A stretch of 8,876 nucleotides of DNA, from contig CANFNN010000099.1 in assembly GCA_947448095.1 (NCBI GenBank), positions 1-8,876 of the forward strand, in the 5' to 3' direction. The notes under the pieces are model-generated. The model was given only the letters and a program-made list of their open reading frames with translations. It was not told the DNA's origin and did no database searches. Numbering within the stretch: position 1 is the first letter of the stretch; the number at the start of each line of letters is the position of its first letter. Below, one piece after another: positions 1 through 6,027 of this stretch. Made by a program: the position numbers and the translations under genes. The DNA is from Bacteriovoracaceae bacterium. Its GTDB lineage: Bacteria; Bdellovibrionota; Bacteriovoracia; Bacteriovoracales; Bacteriovoracaceae.

Positions 1-405
1 AAAACGTTCTCTAAGAAATGTCTTGAGAAAATGTTGGATCATACTTGGCCAGGTAACGTGCGTGAACTTCAAAATGAAGTGGAACGTTTGGTGGTTTTGG
101 CCGGTGATGATAAAAACATTACGCCTGATATGCTAAGTGCAAGAATTCTAGAAAGCAGCGAAGGAAATTCTGGTGGCCACTCATCTTCTGGAGGAAGTTT
201 CCTCAAAGGTGTAAATACAAGTGGATCTTTGAAAGAGGCACTTGAGGAATTGGAAATTCTCATGATCCGCGAGGGTCTGAAGCGTTGTGGATTTAATAAA
301 TCTAAACTGGCCAAGGAACTAGGTATTTCCCGGGCGGGTTTGATCATGAAAGTCGATAAATATGGATTAGATAAGCGCGCTCTCAAACGGGCAGCTGGTG
401 AATAA
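1..405 (+). CDS. Sigma-54-dependent response regulator/activator, C-terminal part (partial)
   Basis: The frame is open from base 1, so the gene begins upstream; 134 codons are visible. The first residues end in the hallmark WPGNVRELQNEVERLVVL, which closes the AAA+ module of NtrC-family bacterial enhancer-binding proteins. A Gly/Ser-rich linker follows (around GNSGGHSSSGGS). The C-terminus is a Fis-type helix-turn-helix (LEILMIREGLKRCGFNKSK, then LAKELGISRAGLIMKVDKYG). Proteins of this family bind upstream enhancers and use ATP to open sigma-54 RNA polymerase promoters. The GAFTGA loop, Walker motifs and any receiver or sensor domain lie outside the window, so the signal and target genes cannot be named. 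A strong terminator directly follows, so this ends its transcript. The family call is secure; the exact identity is unknown. Confidence 0.93.
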   Translation, partial: KTFSKKCLEKMLDHTWPGNVRELQNEVERLVVLAGDDKNITPDMLSARILESSEGNSGGHSSSGGSFLKGVNTSGSLKEALEELEILMIREGLKRCGFNKSKLAKELGISRAGLIMKVDKYGLDKRALKRAAGE

Positions 406-437
406 AAAAAAGGGCTCCGAAAGGAGCCTTTTTTTTT
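404..437 (+). terminator. Intrinsic terminator after the sigma-54 activator
   Basis: A perfect 6-bp stem, GGCTCC (413-418) with GGAGCC (423-428), closes a GAAA tetraloop. It is followed by nine T residues (429-437) and preceded by an A run (404-411) that can extend the stem. It begins at the stop codon of the activator gene and separates it from the cNMP-binding gene. The A run means it could also act weakly on the minus strand, but no minus-strand gene ends here. Confidence 0.92.
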
Positions 438-495
438 GATCTGTTTGGTCGGTTAAGCAGTATTTTCCTTGCCATGATTTTCTCAAAAATCGGCC

Positions 496-507
496 TACAC
501 TTGAATC
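496..507 (+). promoter_or_regulatory. Possible -10 element placing transcription start at the ATG (leaderless candidate)
   Basis: TACACT at 496-501 matches four of six positions of the TATAAT consensus and lies six bases before the ATG at 508. Transcription from it would begin at or next to the start codon. No purine-rich Shine-Dalgarno sequence precedes the ATG, unlike most other starts in this window. The nearest -35-like hexamer, TTGCCA at 469-474, is 21 bases upstream, which is too far for a standard promoter. This is a suggestion only. Confidence 0.25.
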
Positions 508-951
508 ATGCCACAAGTGCTCAAATCAAAAAATCTTCAGGAAACGACTATTTTATATCAGGACTCAGAATATATTTTTGAGGAGGGGGATAGCAGTCGT
601 GATCTCTTCGTAATTCAGGAGGGCAGAGTTGAGATTTGGAAGAAAACAGAAACTTCTGAAATCAAGCTTGCCACATTTAATCGTGGAGATTTTTTTGGTG
701 ACATGGCCCTCCTTCAAGGTGGAGTTCGATTTGCTTCAGCTAAAGCCTCAGGAGTGACCAAATTATTAGTCATCCAGCCCGGCGGTTTTTTACTCAAAAT
801 TAGACGTGACCCCACTTTTGCTTTTGAAATGCTTCAGGCCCTTTCTTACAGAATCAAAATTTCGAACGAAAGATTAGTAGATGTTATTCAAAAGGGAAAT
901 GTTCCAAAAGAAACTGTGGATGATATTTTAAAATTAATCGGTGGGCAATAA
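508..951 (+). CDS. Stand-alone cyclic-nucleotide-binding-domain protein
   Basis: This 147-residue protein consists almost entirely of one cNMP-binding (CRP/PKA-like) beta-roll. Family marks are YIFEEGDSSRDLFVIQEGRVEI (about residues 22-43) and the phosphate-binding-cassette-like stretch GDMALLQGGVRFASA (64-78). That stretch keeps the ligand-phosphate arginine position (Arg74), but has Asp65 where canonical cassettes have Glu. No C-terminal DNA-binding winged helix is present: after the roll there is only a helical tail to residue 147. It is therefore not a CRP/FNR-type transcription factor, and more likely acts through protein contact. The stop codon overlaps the start of the phosphoesterase gene by one base, implying co-translation. 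The ligand is unverified and could be cAMP, cGMP or none. Start choice is uncertain because no ribosome binding site is visible; Val4 (GTG, 517) is an alternative. Confidence 0.85.
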   Translation: MPQVLKSKNLQETTILYQDSEYIFEEGDSSRDLFVIQEGRVEIWKKTETSEIKLATFNRGDFFGDMALLQGGVRFASAKASGVTKLLVIQPGGFLLKIRRDPTFAFEMLQALSYRIKISNERLVDVIQKGNVPKETVDDILKLIGGQ

Positions 952-1679
952 TGTTAACCAACGTTCAAACTGAACGGATGGTGATTATATCAGATCTTCA
1001 TTTAGGCAATCCCTTTTCTGAAACTACTCATCTGGCCTTAAAATTTATGAAATGGGCCGCTTCTCAAAATTTCGATATTGTTATTAATGGTGATGGACTT
1101 GAAATGGCGCAAGCATCAAAAACAAAAATTATGCGTGATTTGCCAGAAGTTTTTCGGACCATTAAAGAAATTCGAAAACAGCGACGAACTATATATTACG
1201 TTGTTGGGAATCACGATATCAGTCTTGAAAATTTTCTGGAAGATTGGGGATACTTTAAAGTTTCCCCCTTTCTCAATATCACTTCGGGTAAGGCGCGTAT
1301 TCGAGTTGAACATGGACACTTGTACGATCCGTTTTATGTAAAGTATCCTCGTCTTTATGAAAAGCTTACGCACTTAGGTGGCCTGATGCTTTTTATTTCT
1401 CCACGCTTTTATAAAACTTGGATACGCTTTGAAAAATGGCGGGCGCATTTGAGAGCGAAGAGAACTGGAATCTTTGGTGAGCCACCAGAGTTTGCTGAGG
1501 CAGCAATTGAAATTTCTAAGCGAGGATTTGACTGTGTCGTTTTTGGGCACACCCATCACCCTGGCGAAGTGCAACTAGAAGATGAAAAGCGGTATTTGAA
1601 TCCTGGGTCCTGGCTTCTTTCATGCCACTATGTTGAGATTAATCAGGGAAAGGTAGAATTAAAAATCTGGCAGCCTTAA
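951..1679 (+). CDS. Calcineurin-like metallophosphoesterase, LpxH/COG2908-like
   Basis: The 242-residue product carries all blocks of the binuclear metallophosphoesterase fold: SDLHLG (Asp15, His17), GDGLE (Asp48), GNHD (Asn87, His88), EHGHLYDP (His121, His123) and GHTHHP (His200, His202), then NPGSW (217-221). Length and block order suit the LpxH (UDP-2,3-diacylglucosamine pyrophosphatase) superfamily. However, LpxH normally reads GDLFE, and this protein has a long basic/aromatic insert (about 127-175) between the HGH and GHTH blocks. The substrate is therefore not assured: a lipid A precursor, another nucleotide-linked lipid or a cyclic nucleotide are all possible. The ATG overlaps the stop of the cNMP-binding gene by one base (TAATG), so the two are almost certainly coupled. 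No signal peptide is seen. The last four bases overlap the convergent gene's stop codon. Confidence 0.88.
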   Translation: MLTNVQTERMVIISDLHLGNPFSETTHLALKFMKWAASQNFDIVINGDGLEMAQASKTKIMRDLPEVFRTIKEIRKQRRTIYYVVGNHDISLENFLEDWGYFKVSPFLNITSGKARIRVEHGHLYDPFYVKYPRLYEKLTHLGGLMLFISPRFYKTWIRFEKWRAHLRAKRTGIFGEPPEFAEAAIEISKRGFDCVVFGHTHHPGEVQLEDEKRYLNPGSWLLSCHYVEINQGKVELKIWQP

Positions 1680-1691
1680 TTCTTGGCTGCC
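1655..1691 (-). terminator. Minus-strand terminator whose loop contains both overlapping stop codons
   Basis: GGCAGCC (1669-1675) and GGCTGCC (1685-1691) form a perfect 7-bp GC-rich stem around a 9-base loop that holds the shared TTAA stop overlap. Read on the minus strand, the hairpin is followed by AGATTTTTAATT (1668 down to about 1657), a T-rich run suited to termination of the amidotransferase-like gene. On the plus strand the hairpin is followed by CACTTGACC, with no T run. It may therefore stop only minus-strand transcription, or stabilise the plus-strand mRNA end. Confidence 0.65.
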
Positions 1692-2380
1692 CACTTGACC
1701 ATTTCTGCTGCGATTTGATTATCTAAACCATCCAAGTCTATAAGATGGCCATCATCATACCACCACTGAGGAGCTTCGGGGTGAGTTCCGGAAACGGAGA
1801 TCCTGCCTTTTCCAAAATTTGTTTCCACTGCGTTAATGGCGTTGGTCGTATTGTAACGGGATTTCACTGTGATATTTTTGAGTTGGGAGTTGGTGAAAGA
1901 AAACCAAGGTCCTCCTTCCCAGTAATGATATCTGACTCCCTCAGGAGTCAGCATCTTCTCAACAGACGGGTAAGTTTTGGCCTTGCGGTACACTTTCGTT
2001 TTGCCACTGATGATTCCGAGCCCATCAACAGAGGTTTGTCCAACTTTAGGTGTAGTGAGAAAAGCACCTGCACAAAAGCCAACATAGCCTCCGCCATTTT
2101 CAACGAATTTTTTAATGATGGCGCGATTGGTTGCACCCAATGCATTGGAAGCAGAACCAGATTTTCCACCAGGCTGAACCCAGATTTTTGCAGATTCAAA
2201 AAGTGAGGCATCGAAATTTTCAGGAGTCACAATCATAGGATCAAGGCCTGCAAGTTTTGTCACATATACAGCGGCTTCAATACATCCATCCTGACAGGCC
2301 CCTGGACCACCCCAAACAAGAGCATCATAAGCAAAAGCTGTTTGGGTAAAAAGGATAAAACTAATGAATAAAAGTTTCAT
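1676..2380 (-). CDS. Exported class-I-glutamine-amidotransferase-like protein (BPL_N-like)
   Basis: The 234-residue precursor starts with a clear Sec signal peptide (MKLLFISFILFTQTAFA, cleavage expected after Ala17), with no lipobox Cys, so the mature protein is probably periplasmic or secreted. The body has the flavodoxin-like class-I amidotransferase pattern: WVQPGG (67-72), a nucleophile elbow GFCAGAF (Cys103) and SGTHPEAP (His200, Glu202). The predicted Cys-His-Glu triad is intact. The overall arrangement resembles the BPL_N domain, named from the N-terminus of eukaryotic biotin-protein ligases; no ligase catalytic domain is present. The ATG at 2380 is supported by AGGAG five bases upstream on the minus strand (2386-2390). 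It is divergent from the biotin-dependent carboxylase operon, but export argues against cytoplasmic biotin transfer. The substrate is unknown. Confidence 0.85.
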   Translation of the reverse strand: MKLLFISFILFTQTAFAYDALVWGGPGACQDGCIEAAVYVTKLAGLDPMIVTPENFDASLFESAKIWVQPGGKSGSASNALGATNRAIIKKFVENGGGYVGFCAGAFLTTPKVGQTSVDGLGIISGKTKVYRKAKTYPSVEKMLTPEGVRYHYWEGGPWFSFTNSQLKNITVKSRYNTTNAINAVETNFGKGRISVSGTHPEAPQWWYDDGHLIDLDGLDNQIAAEMVKWAAKN

Positions 2381-2416
2381 GAAAACTCCTCGTGAGTCCT
2401 TTCAGTTTATCAAGAG

Positions 2417-2483
2417 CCTCTCAGAGCGCCATGTTGGCAAAAATTGCTCCCTGTTTGAAGCGTCATTTCTTTACCCCTGAGAG
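2417..2483. promoter_or_regulatory. Divergent intergenic region with small inverted repeats (possible operator)
   Basis: The 145-base gap between the BPL_N-like gene and the carboxylase operon contains several short dyads. These are CTCT-C-AGAG at 2418-2426, GCAA-AAA-TTGC at 2437-2447, and CTCTCAG (2418-2424) repeated in inverted form as CTGAGAG (2477-2483). The last copy lies between the -35 and -10 elements of the operon promoter. Such placement would suit a repressor of acyl-CoA metabolism, but the arms are short and could arise by chance. No known operator consensus is recognised. Confidence 0.22.
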
Positions 2484-2498
2484 TGACAAGGGTATAAC
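2470..2498 (+). promoter_or_regulatory. Sigma-70-type promoter of the acyl-CoA carboxylase operon
   Basis: TTTACC (2470-2475, four of six matches to TTGACA) and TATAAC (2493-2498, five of six to TATAAT) are separated by 17 bases. Transcription would begin near 2505, giving a leader of about 20 bases that still includes the AGGAGG ribosome binding site. It is the best-spaced promoter in the window. Confidence 0.5.
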
Positions 2499-2513
2499 TG
2501 AAGGATATTTTTC

Positions 2514-2519
2514 AGGAGG
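2514..2519 (+). promoter_or_regulatory. Ribosome binding site that fixes the GTG start of the carboxyltransferase gene
   Basis: A full AGGAGG lies six bases before GTG at 2526. The next in-frame ATG is far into the conserved region, so GTG is the start. Confidence 0.85.
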
Positions 2520-2525
2520 CCTTAC

Positions 2526-4085
2526 GTGCTAACCAACGAGCAAAAACGCGACCAACTCGCTACACTTTCCCATCACGCAGAACTAGGTGGAGGGGTTGAA
2601 AGAATCAATAAGCAACACGAACAGGGTAAATACACTGCCCGTGAAAGAATTAATAAACTTTTAGATCCTGAATCATTTATTGAATTTGATAAGTTCATGG
2701 TTCACCGCTGTGAATCTTTCGGCATGGAAAAAACGAAGTACCTAGGGGATGGTGTCATCACTGGGATTGGAAAAATTAATGGCCAACAGGTGGCTATTTT
2801 TTCTCAAGACTTTACCTGTTGGGGTGGAGCACTGGGAATGGCCTATGCAAAAAAAATCTGCAAGGTCATGGACTTTGCTATCGATAACAGGATTCCTGTT
2901 ATTGGTGTCAACGATTCCGGTGGCGCTCGTATTCAGGAAGGGGTTGAGTCTTTGGCCGGCTACGCTGAGATTTTTCACCGTAACGTTCAGGCTTCAGGAG
3001 TGATCCCTCAGATTTCATTAATCATGGGACCTTGTGCTGGTGGTGCCGTCTATTCTCCGGCCATGACAGATTTTATCTTCATGGTAGATAAAACATCTTA
3101 CATGTTTGTAACCGGCCCTGACGTTATTAAAACAGTGACTCATGAAGAAGTGACCAAAGATGCATTAGGTGGAGCTCATACTCATAATGAAAAATCAGGT
3201 GTTGCCCATTTCTGTTGTGACGATGAAGATGACTGTTTTGAAAGAGTCAGAGAGCTTTTTTCATTTATTCCTTCCTGTAATAAACAAAAACACAATTTGA
3301 AACTCACGAGTGATTCGGTTTCAAGAGCAAACAACAAGCTTAAAAACCTCATTCCTGATAGTTCAAAAAAACCCTACGACATGCATGAACTGATCATGGA
3401 AGTAATTGATGATCAGCATTTTCTTGAAGTTCATAGTGGATTTGCCAAAAATATTCTGACGGGTTTTGCTTCCATCGGTGGAATCAAGGTGGGGATAGTC
3501 GGAAATCAACCAGCCTTTTTAGCTGGATGTCTGGATATCGATTCGTCGGTCAAGGCGGCTCGCTTTGTCCGTTTTTGTGATGCCTTTAATATTCCAATTA
3601 TTACTTTGGTTGATGTACCAGGATTCTTACCAGGAACAGTTCAAGAGTACGGCGGAATTATTCGTCATGGAGCCAAGCTGCTCTACGCCTATTCTGAAGC
3701 CACAGTTCCTCTGATTACTTTGATTACGCGCAAAGCTTACGGTGGAGCCTATGATGTAATGGCCTCAAAACATATTCGTGCCGATATTAATCTTGCATAT
3801 CCAACTGCCGAGATTGCCGTCATGGGTGCAGAGGGTGCAGTAAATATTATTTTTAGAAATGATCTCAATGGACTAAAGGGTGAGGAATTCAATAAGAAAA
3901 AGGCTAGCCTGGTTGAGAATTATGAAAATAATTTTGCTAATCCTTACCGAGCAGCAGAACTTGGGTACTTAGATGAAATCATCAACCCCGAGATTACTCG
4001 TCAGAGACTTTATCAATATCTTAAAGCGCTAGAGCATAAAAAGATCCTACGTCCGGATCGTAAACACGGGAATATACCTCTATGA
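2526..4085 (+). CDS. pccB: Acyl-CoA (probably propionyl-CoA) carboxylase, carboxyltransferase beta subunit
   Basis: The 519-residue protein matches the usual length of PccB-type carboxyltransferases, with two crotonase-like halves. The N-half has KYTARERINKLLD, NDSGGARIQEGVESL and the oxyanion block GPCAGGAVYSPAMTDF (168-183). The C-half has VDVPGFLPGTVQEYGGIIRH, TRKAYGGAYDVMASKHI (Asp410 in GGAYDVM) and YPTAEIAVMGAEGAVNIIFR; the terminus KHGNIPL is typical. The enzyme moves CO2 from carboxybiotin on the carrier protein to an acyl-CoA; for propionyl-CoA the product is methylmalonyl-CoA. The Asp in the GGAYDVM block is, from memory of PccB/AccD5 work, the position linked to propionyl rather than longer acyl preference. 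Acetyl- or butyryl-CoA use cannot be excluded. This is the first gene of a three-gene operon and overlaps the biotin carboxylase gene by four bases (ATGA). Confidence 0.93.
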   Translation: MLTNEQKRDQLATLSHHAELGGGVERINKQHEQGKYTARERINKLLDPESFIEFDKFMVHRCESFGMEKTKYLGDGVITGIGKINGQQVAIFSQDFTCWGGALGMAYAKKICKVMDFAIDNRIPVIGVNDSGGARIQEGVESLAGYAEIFHRNVQASGVIPQISLIMGPCAGGAVYSPAMTDFIFMVDKTSYMFVTGPDVIKTVTHEEVTKDALGGAHTHNEKSGVAHFCCDDEDDCFERVRELFSFIPSCNKQKHNLKLTSDSVSRANNKLKNLIPDSSKKPYDMHELIMEVIDDQHFLEVHSGFAKNILTGFASIGGIKVGIVGNQPAFLAGCLDIDSSVKAARFVRFCDAFNIPIITLVDVPGFLPGTVQEYGGIIRHGAKLLYAYSEATVPLITLITRKAYGGAYDVMASKHIRADINLAYPTAEIAVMGAEGAVNIIFRNDLNGLKGEEFNKKKASLVENYENNFANPYRAAELGYLDEIINPEITRQRLYQYLKALEHKKILRPDRKHGNIPL

Positions 4086-5518
4086 AAGGCAAACGCGTCT
4101 TAATAATTAATCGTGGTGAAATTGCGATTCGAATTGCGAAGGCCCTAAACGAATTGGGTCTTGTCTCAGTTGGGGTGTGGACTGACAATGAAACAGAACC
4201 TCCCCATTTAGAGTATTGCCAGGAATGGGTTCATCTGAGTGGAAATAATAATAAGGAAACTTACCTTAATATTCCTAAGATCATGAAACTCATTGAGCAT
4301 TATAAAATCGATGCGGTTCATCCTGGATATGGTTTTCTTTCTGAAAATAGAGAGTTCTCAGAAACGCTTGCTGCCAAAGGTGTGACCTTCATTGGGCCCA
4401 ATCCGATTGCTGTTCATAAAATGGGTGCGAAAGATATTTCTAAGCAAATTGCTAAAGAAGCTGGTGTGCCAGTTGTTCCTGGATCTACTGGTGAAATTGA
4501 ATCGGTAGAAGAGGCCATCAAACTTGGAAATGAAATCGGCTATCCTATTCTTTTGAAAGCGGTGGCTGGCGGCGGTGGGAAGGGAATGCGACCTTGCTAC
4601 AATGAAAAAGATATCAAAGAAAATTTCTCGGCCGTTCAAAGGGAGGCCCTTTCTTCTTTTGGGTATGCGGGGCTTTTGGTTGAAAAATATATTTTGAATC
4701 CTCACCATATTGAGGTTCAGATACTTGCTGATAAAAAAGGCAATGTGTATCACTTATTTGAAAGAGAGTGCTCCATTCAGCGTCGTCACCAAAAGATAGT
4801 GGAAGAAGCCCCCTCGCCGTTTATCGGTACTGATGAGGCACTTCGTAAGGCCATCTGTGAAACAGCTGTTCGTTGTGCCAAAGCCGTTAATTACGATTCA
4901 GCGGGAACTGTTGAATTCATCATGGCAGAAGACAAAAAGTTTTATTTCTTAGAAATGAATACCAGAATTCAAGTCGAGCATCCCATTACTGAAGAGATCA
5001 CAGGAATTGATTTAGTCGCAAACATGATTAAAGTGGCTTTTGATCAGCCCCTAGATTTTAAATCTCAAGAGGATATAAAAATTCAGGGCCATTCGATTGA
5101 GCTAAGAATTTGTGCCGAAGATCCAATTACGATGCTTCCAGCTCCTGGTAAAATTGTGGGCTTTGAAACAACCTTTCCTCAAGGTATTCGTTTTGATCAC
5201 TGTATTTATCCTAAATTCACAGTCACTCCGGACTTTGATCCCATGCTTGGTAAACTTATTGCCAAGGGATTTAGCCGTGATGTGGCGATTAGAAAGCTCA
5301 GAAATGCGATTGATGGATTGATTATTGATGGAATTAAAACCAATATCCCTCTTCATAAAGTGATCCTGGATGAAGAAAATTTTAAAAACGGTCACTATTC
5401 AACCAGCTATATCAGTTTGATTAAACCGCAGGAAAAAGTTTTAGTAAAAGAAGAGATTAAAAGCTTCATGTTAAAAGTTGCAGCGATTGAGATGAATCAG
5501 TTGGGAGGAGTCAAATGA
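4082..5518 (+). CDS. Biotin carboxylase subunit of acyl-CoA carboxylase
   Basis: The 478-residue ATP-grasp enzyme carboxylates carrier-bound biotin using bicarbonate and ATP. Visible blocks are INRGEIAIRI (9-18), VHPGYGFLSEN, MGAKDIS (Lys117), LLKAVAGGGGKGMR (Lys159, Gly-rich loop 163-168), HHIEVQILAD, FERECSIQRRHQKIVEEAP (226-244, Lys238) and FLEMNTRIQVEHP (Glu291, Asn293, Arg295, Glu299). All catalytic positions known from E. coli AccC appear conserved. The protein ends soon after the biotin-carboxylase C-terminal domain, with a short helical tail. It lacks the BT and carrier domains fused to it in classical PccA/MccA, and these functions sit in the next gene. Its start overlaps the carboxyltransferase stop (ATGA) and its stop overlaps the carrier start (ATGA), indicating translational coupling. 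It could be labelled accC-like or pccA-like, so I leave the symbol blank. Confidence 0.94.
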   Translation: MKGKRVLIINRGEIAIRIAKALNELGLVSVGVWTDNETEPPHLEYCQEWVHLSGNNNKETYLNIPKIMKLIEHYKIDAVHPGYGFLSENREFSETLAAKGVTFIGPNPIAVHKMGAKDISKQIAKEAGVPVVPGSTGEIESVEEAIKLGNEIGYPILLKAVAGGGGKGMRPCYNEKDIKENFSAVQREALSSFGYAGLLVEKYILNPHHIEVQILADKKGNVYHLFERECSIQRRHQKIVEEAPSPFIGTDEALRKAICETAVRCAKAVNYDSAGTVEFIMAEDKKFYFLEMNTRIQVEHPITEEITGIDLVANMIKVAFDQPLDFKSQEDIKIQGHSIELRICAEDPITMLPAPGKIVGFETTFPQGIRFDHCIYPKFTVTPDFDPMLGKLIAKGFSRDVAIRKLRNAIDGLIIDGIKTNIPLHKVILDEENFKNGHYSTSYISLIKPQEKVLVKEEIKSFMLKVAAIEMNQLGGVK

Positions 5519-5994
5519 GATATTATTTCATGAATCAAGACATGAATGAGTTTGCTCTAGATGTCGAGCTTCAGCCTGGCAAAGTGATGGAGTTTACCCA
5601 TGAAGGTCTTAAGACCAAACTTTTTTTAAGAGTGCTTGCCGGCAAAAATTATTACTCCTTTGATCAGGTGGCCTGGAAAAAACTGGCCTCTCTTGGAGTG
5701 AATGAAACTTTGGTCTCCCACTCAGAAATGTATAAGGTCTATAGGGGATTTAAACCTTCTGGACTAAATAAAGGTGGTGCGGGTGCCCTTATCACGCAGA
5801 TGCCGGGTAAAGTTGTGAAGCTCTACAAAAAAGAGGGTGATGCAGTCATTAAAGGAGAAACAGTCTTGATTTTGGAGGCCATGAAAATGGAAAACGAAAT
5901 CAAATCGGGTGCTGATGGCGTGATTAAATCAGTGAACATAATCGAAGGCCAAACTCTTGAAGCCGGATTTTTAATGATCGAAATTGAAGAATAA
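5515..5994 (+). CDS. Biotin carboxyl carrier subunit (biotinyl-lipoyl domain) with N-terminal extension
   Basis: The C-terminal ~75 of 159 residues form a biotinyl domain: QMPGKVVKLYKKEGDAVIKG, then LILEAMKMENEI with the biotinylated lysine predicted at Lys124, 35 residues from the end as is usual. The first ~80 residues are not a known carrier sequence. They are probably a small beta-rich/helical segment that could play the role of the BT (inter-subunit) domain of fused PccA proteins. GGGAGGAG at 5503-5510 is an excellent ribosome binding site inside the end of the biotin carboxylase gene, and the ATG overlaps that gene's stop (ATGA). The carrier ferries carboxybiotin between the two upstream enzymes. 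A biotin ligase to load it is not in this window. A terminator follows directly. Confidence 0.92.
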   Translation: MRYYFMNQDMNEFALDVELQPGKVMEFTHEGLKTKLFLRVLAGKNYYSFDQVAWKKLASLGVNETLVSHSEMYKVYRGFKPSGLNKGGAGALITQMPGKVVKLYKKEGDAVIKGETVLILEAMKMENEIKSGADGVIKSVNIIEGQTLEAGFLMIEIEE

Positions 5995-6027
5995 AAAAAG
6001 AGGGGCGAGTTTGCCCCTTTTATTTTT
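5993..6027. terminator. Bidirectional terminator shared by the carboxylase operon and the convergent secreted-protein gene
   Basis: GGGGC (6002-6006) pairs with GCCCC (6013-6017) around a GAGTTT loop. The outer A run (5993-5999) and T runs (6018-6027) extend the stem. Both strands show a hairpin followed by T residues, so it can end the operon and the minus-strand gene whose stop codon is at 6020-6022. Confidence 0.88.

Noticed and set aside
69..386. Antisense open reading frame opposite the sigma-54 activator, and similar antisense frames at 1745-2206, 4358-4753 and 8018-8317.
   Set aside because: They lie opposite clearly conserved genes and show no recognisable domain, so they are shadow frames.
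2434..2448. Sigma-54-like promoter, TTGGCA followed by TTGC, upstream of the carboxylase operon.
   Set aside because: The GG and GC elements are two bases closer than the strict -24/-12 spacing requires, and a well-spaced sigma-70-type promoter lies downstream.
5506..5520. Programmed -1 frameshift fusing biotin carboxylase and carrier.
   Set aside because: There is no convincing slippery heptamer, and a strong ribosome binding site with an ATGA overlap supports ordinary translational coupling.
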